Source: Leptobrachium leishanense (Eukaryota > Chordata > Amphibia > Anura > Megophryidae). From it: 64,000 nt of DNA. Each line of letters begins with the position of its first letter. Position 1 is the stretch's first letter. Positions 62,937-64,000 of this stretch are shown here, piece by piece. Under the pieces are notes generated by a model. The model was not told where the DNA came from. It saw only the letters and a list, made by a program, of their open reading frames with translations, and made no database searches. Where the stretch lies: positions 118,435,690-118,499,689 of the forward strand of contig CM019066.1 in assembly GCA_009667805.1 (NCBI GenBank). Reading direction: 5' to 3'. The translations under genes were made by a program, and so were the position numbers.

Positions 62937-64000
62937 ATGTCAGAAAGACCAAAATGGACAGGCAGACTCTCCCAGACACAGATAAGAGGGCAAGCAGCCT
63001 CTGTGTCAGGAGGCTGTGCCTCTGGTTGTCATGGACGTGGTGCATCCTCTGCAGGGGCAAGCTTGTCCTTTCTAACTGTTGCTGGCCATCTTAAGCAGCC
63101 GCAACATACAGAGGATTTGGTGGATTGGCTAACCTGGCCATCCTCATCCTCCGAGTCCTCTGCCAGCCAGGCTTGTAGTGCTTTACAGTCCACCTCCGCT
63201 GCCAAAGCATCTAATGCAGCCTCCATGTCCACAGCTACTCCTACCGTAGCCTCACTATCACACACGGAGGCGTCAGCTGAATTGTTTGACTACAATGACA
63301 GTGACATGCTGCTTGAGGATGCGCAGCAAGTACAGTGCTCTGATTCAATCTCTGAGGTTGAGGAAGGGAGTATAATCAACCTAAAGGAAGGGGGTGCCAG
63401 TGATGACACACAAATAACTGGCACTCATGTTGTCCCAGCAGCTGCAGCATACTGCCAAGTTGGCTCCAGTGACGAGGAGATAGGGGTGATGACAATGATG
63501 ATGAGGTCACTGACTCCACCTGGGTGTCTGATCGAACACAGGAGTCAAGTGAGGAAGAGGAGTCACAACAAACACGAGGTACAACATCCTCTATGACCAA
63601 CCGTAGCACTAGCCAATCCAAGGCATCAGATGTCAGAGCTGCTCAGGTGCAGAGCACTGTTGTCTCAAAGCACACATCCAGGAACTCTGCTGTCTGGGAG
63701 TTCTTTAAGAAATGTGCAGCAGACCCCACCGTTGCTATTTGTAATCTATGTCAGATGAGGCTCAAGCGTGGGAAAGACACCGGACGCTTGAGTACCACGT
63801 GCTTGAGGCGACATATGACCACCTGCCATGCATCCCGTTGGCGCAAAACTTTGCGTAGGTCCTCCTCCTCATCTGTCTCTACCCCCACTGTATGTCCTGC
63901 CATGTCATTGCCTACAACCTCCACTGACAGGGATGATGCTACAGTAATGGATATACCAGGTCCTTCCTCACAATGTGACAGCATCCCATCAGCTGAAGAT
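62937..64000 (+). CDS. hAT transposase with BED zinc finger, N-terminal part, one frameshift
   Basis: ATG at 62937 (MSERPKWTGRLSQTQIRG) is preferred over the GTG-led extension at 62871. The first ~180 codons are Ser/Ala/Thr-rich then acidic. Near 63483-63486 a four-G run puts an acidic DDNDDDEVTDS stretch one frame away, fitting loss of one G. The second frame is open to the window end. It encodes a BED finger at 63686-63834: SAVWEFFKKC, then C-x2-C in AICNLCQ and H-x4-H in LRRHMTTCH, the DNA-binding domain of hAT transposases and ZBED proteins. The catalytic RNaseH-like domain must lie beyond 64000. The frameshift may be real or a homopolymer error. Confidence 0.7.

Overview
The window looks like vertebrate, most likely amphibian (frog), nuclear DNA. 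Coding sequence is about 3% of it: 16 short exons separated by introns of 114 bp to 10 kb. The introns are full of DNA transposons (hAT-like with 8-bp target duplications, TTAA-flanked piggyBac-like, Tc1/mariner, Harbinger-like) together with L2/CR1-type LINE pieces, a mixture typical of frog genomes. No prokaryotic gene organisation, CRISPR array, rRNA or tRNA gene was seen.

The only host gene runs on the minus strand from 50558 down to 181 and leaves the window at its 3' side. It encodes the catalytic part of a glycoside hydrolase family 31 intestinal alpha-glucosidase of the maltase-glucoamylase / sucrase-isomaltase family (N-terminal unit). The 16 exons join in frame to 625 residues with no stop. 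The known active-site residues of the human N-terminal maltase domain fall at one constant offset (151), so this unit appears intact. The 5' exons (signal anchor, trefoil, start of the N-terminal beta domain) are not in the window and must lie beyond 64000. The second GH31 unit, if present, lies beyond position 1.

Layout. 1-13 kb: exons at 181, 3072, 7966 and 12177, an L2-type LINE with a nested insert (3.9-6.8 kb) and a poly(A) retroposon (8.4-10.5 kb). 13-26 kb: hAT elements, a second retroposon with a perfect 16-bp target duplication, a piggyBac-like element, a Tc1 element, and exons at 17074, 18809 and 19913. 26-37 kb: exons at 26713, 31893, 33659, 33887 and 36767, a CR1/L2-like LINE and small TTAA elements. 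37-50.6 kb: a foldback element, three hAT-like elements carrying internal minisatellites, a solo LTR, and exons at 44686, 46567, 47424 and 50387.

50.6-64 kb: the start of a very large hAT-like element. It has a terminal repeat, a TATA-containing leader, and about 110 copies of a 69-77 bp minisatellite interrupted by copies of a related hAT element. A BED zinc-finger transposase reading frame follows and runs off the window. A 2.75-kb relative at 38800-41552 is an internally deleted derivative with the same leader and only a few repeat units. The most distinctive feature of the window is that at least five hAT-like elements each contain a different internal minisatellite.
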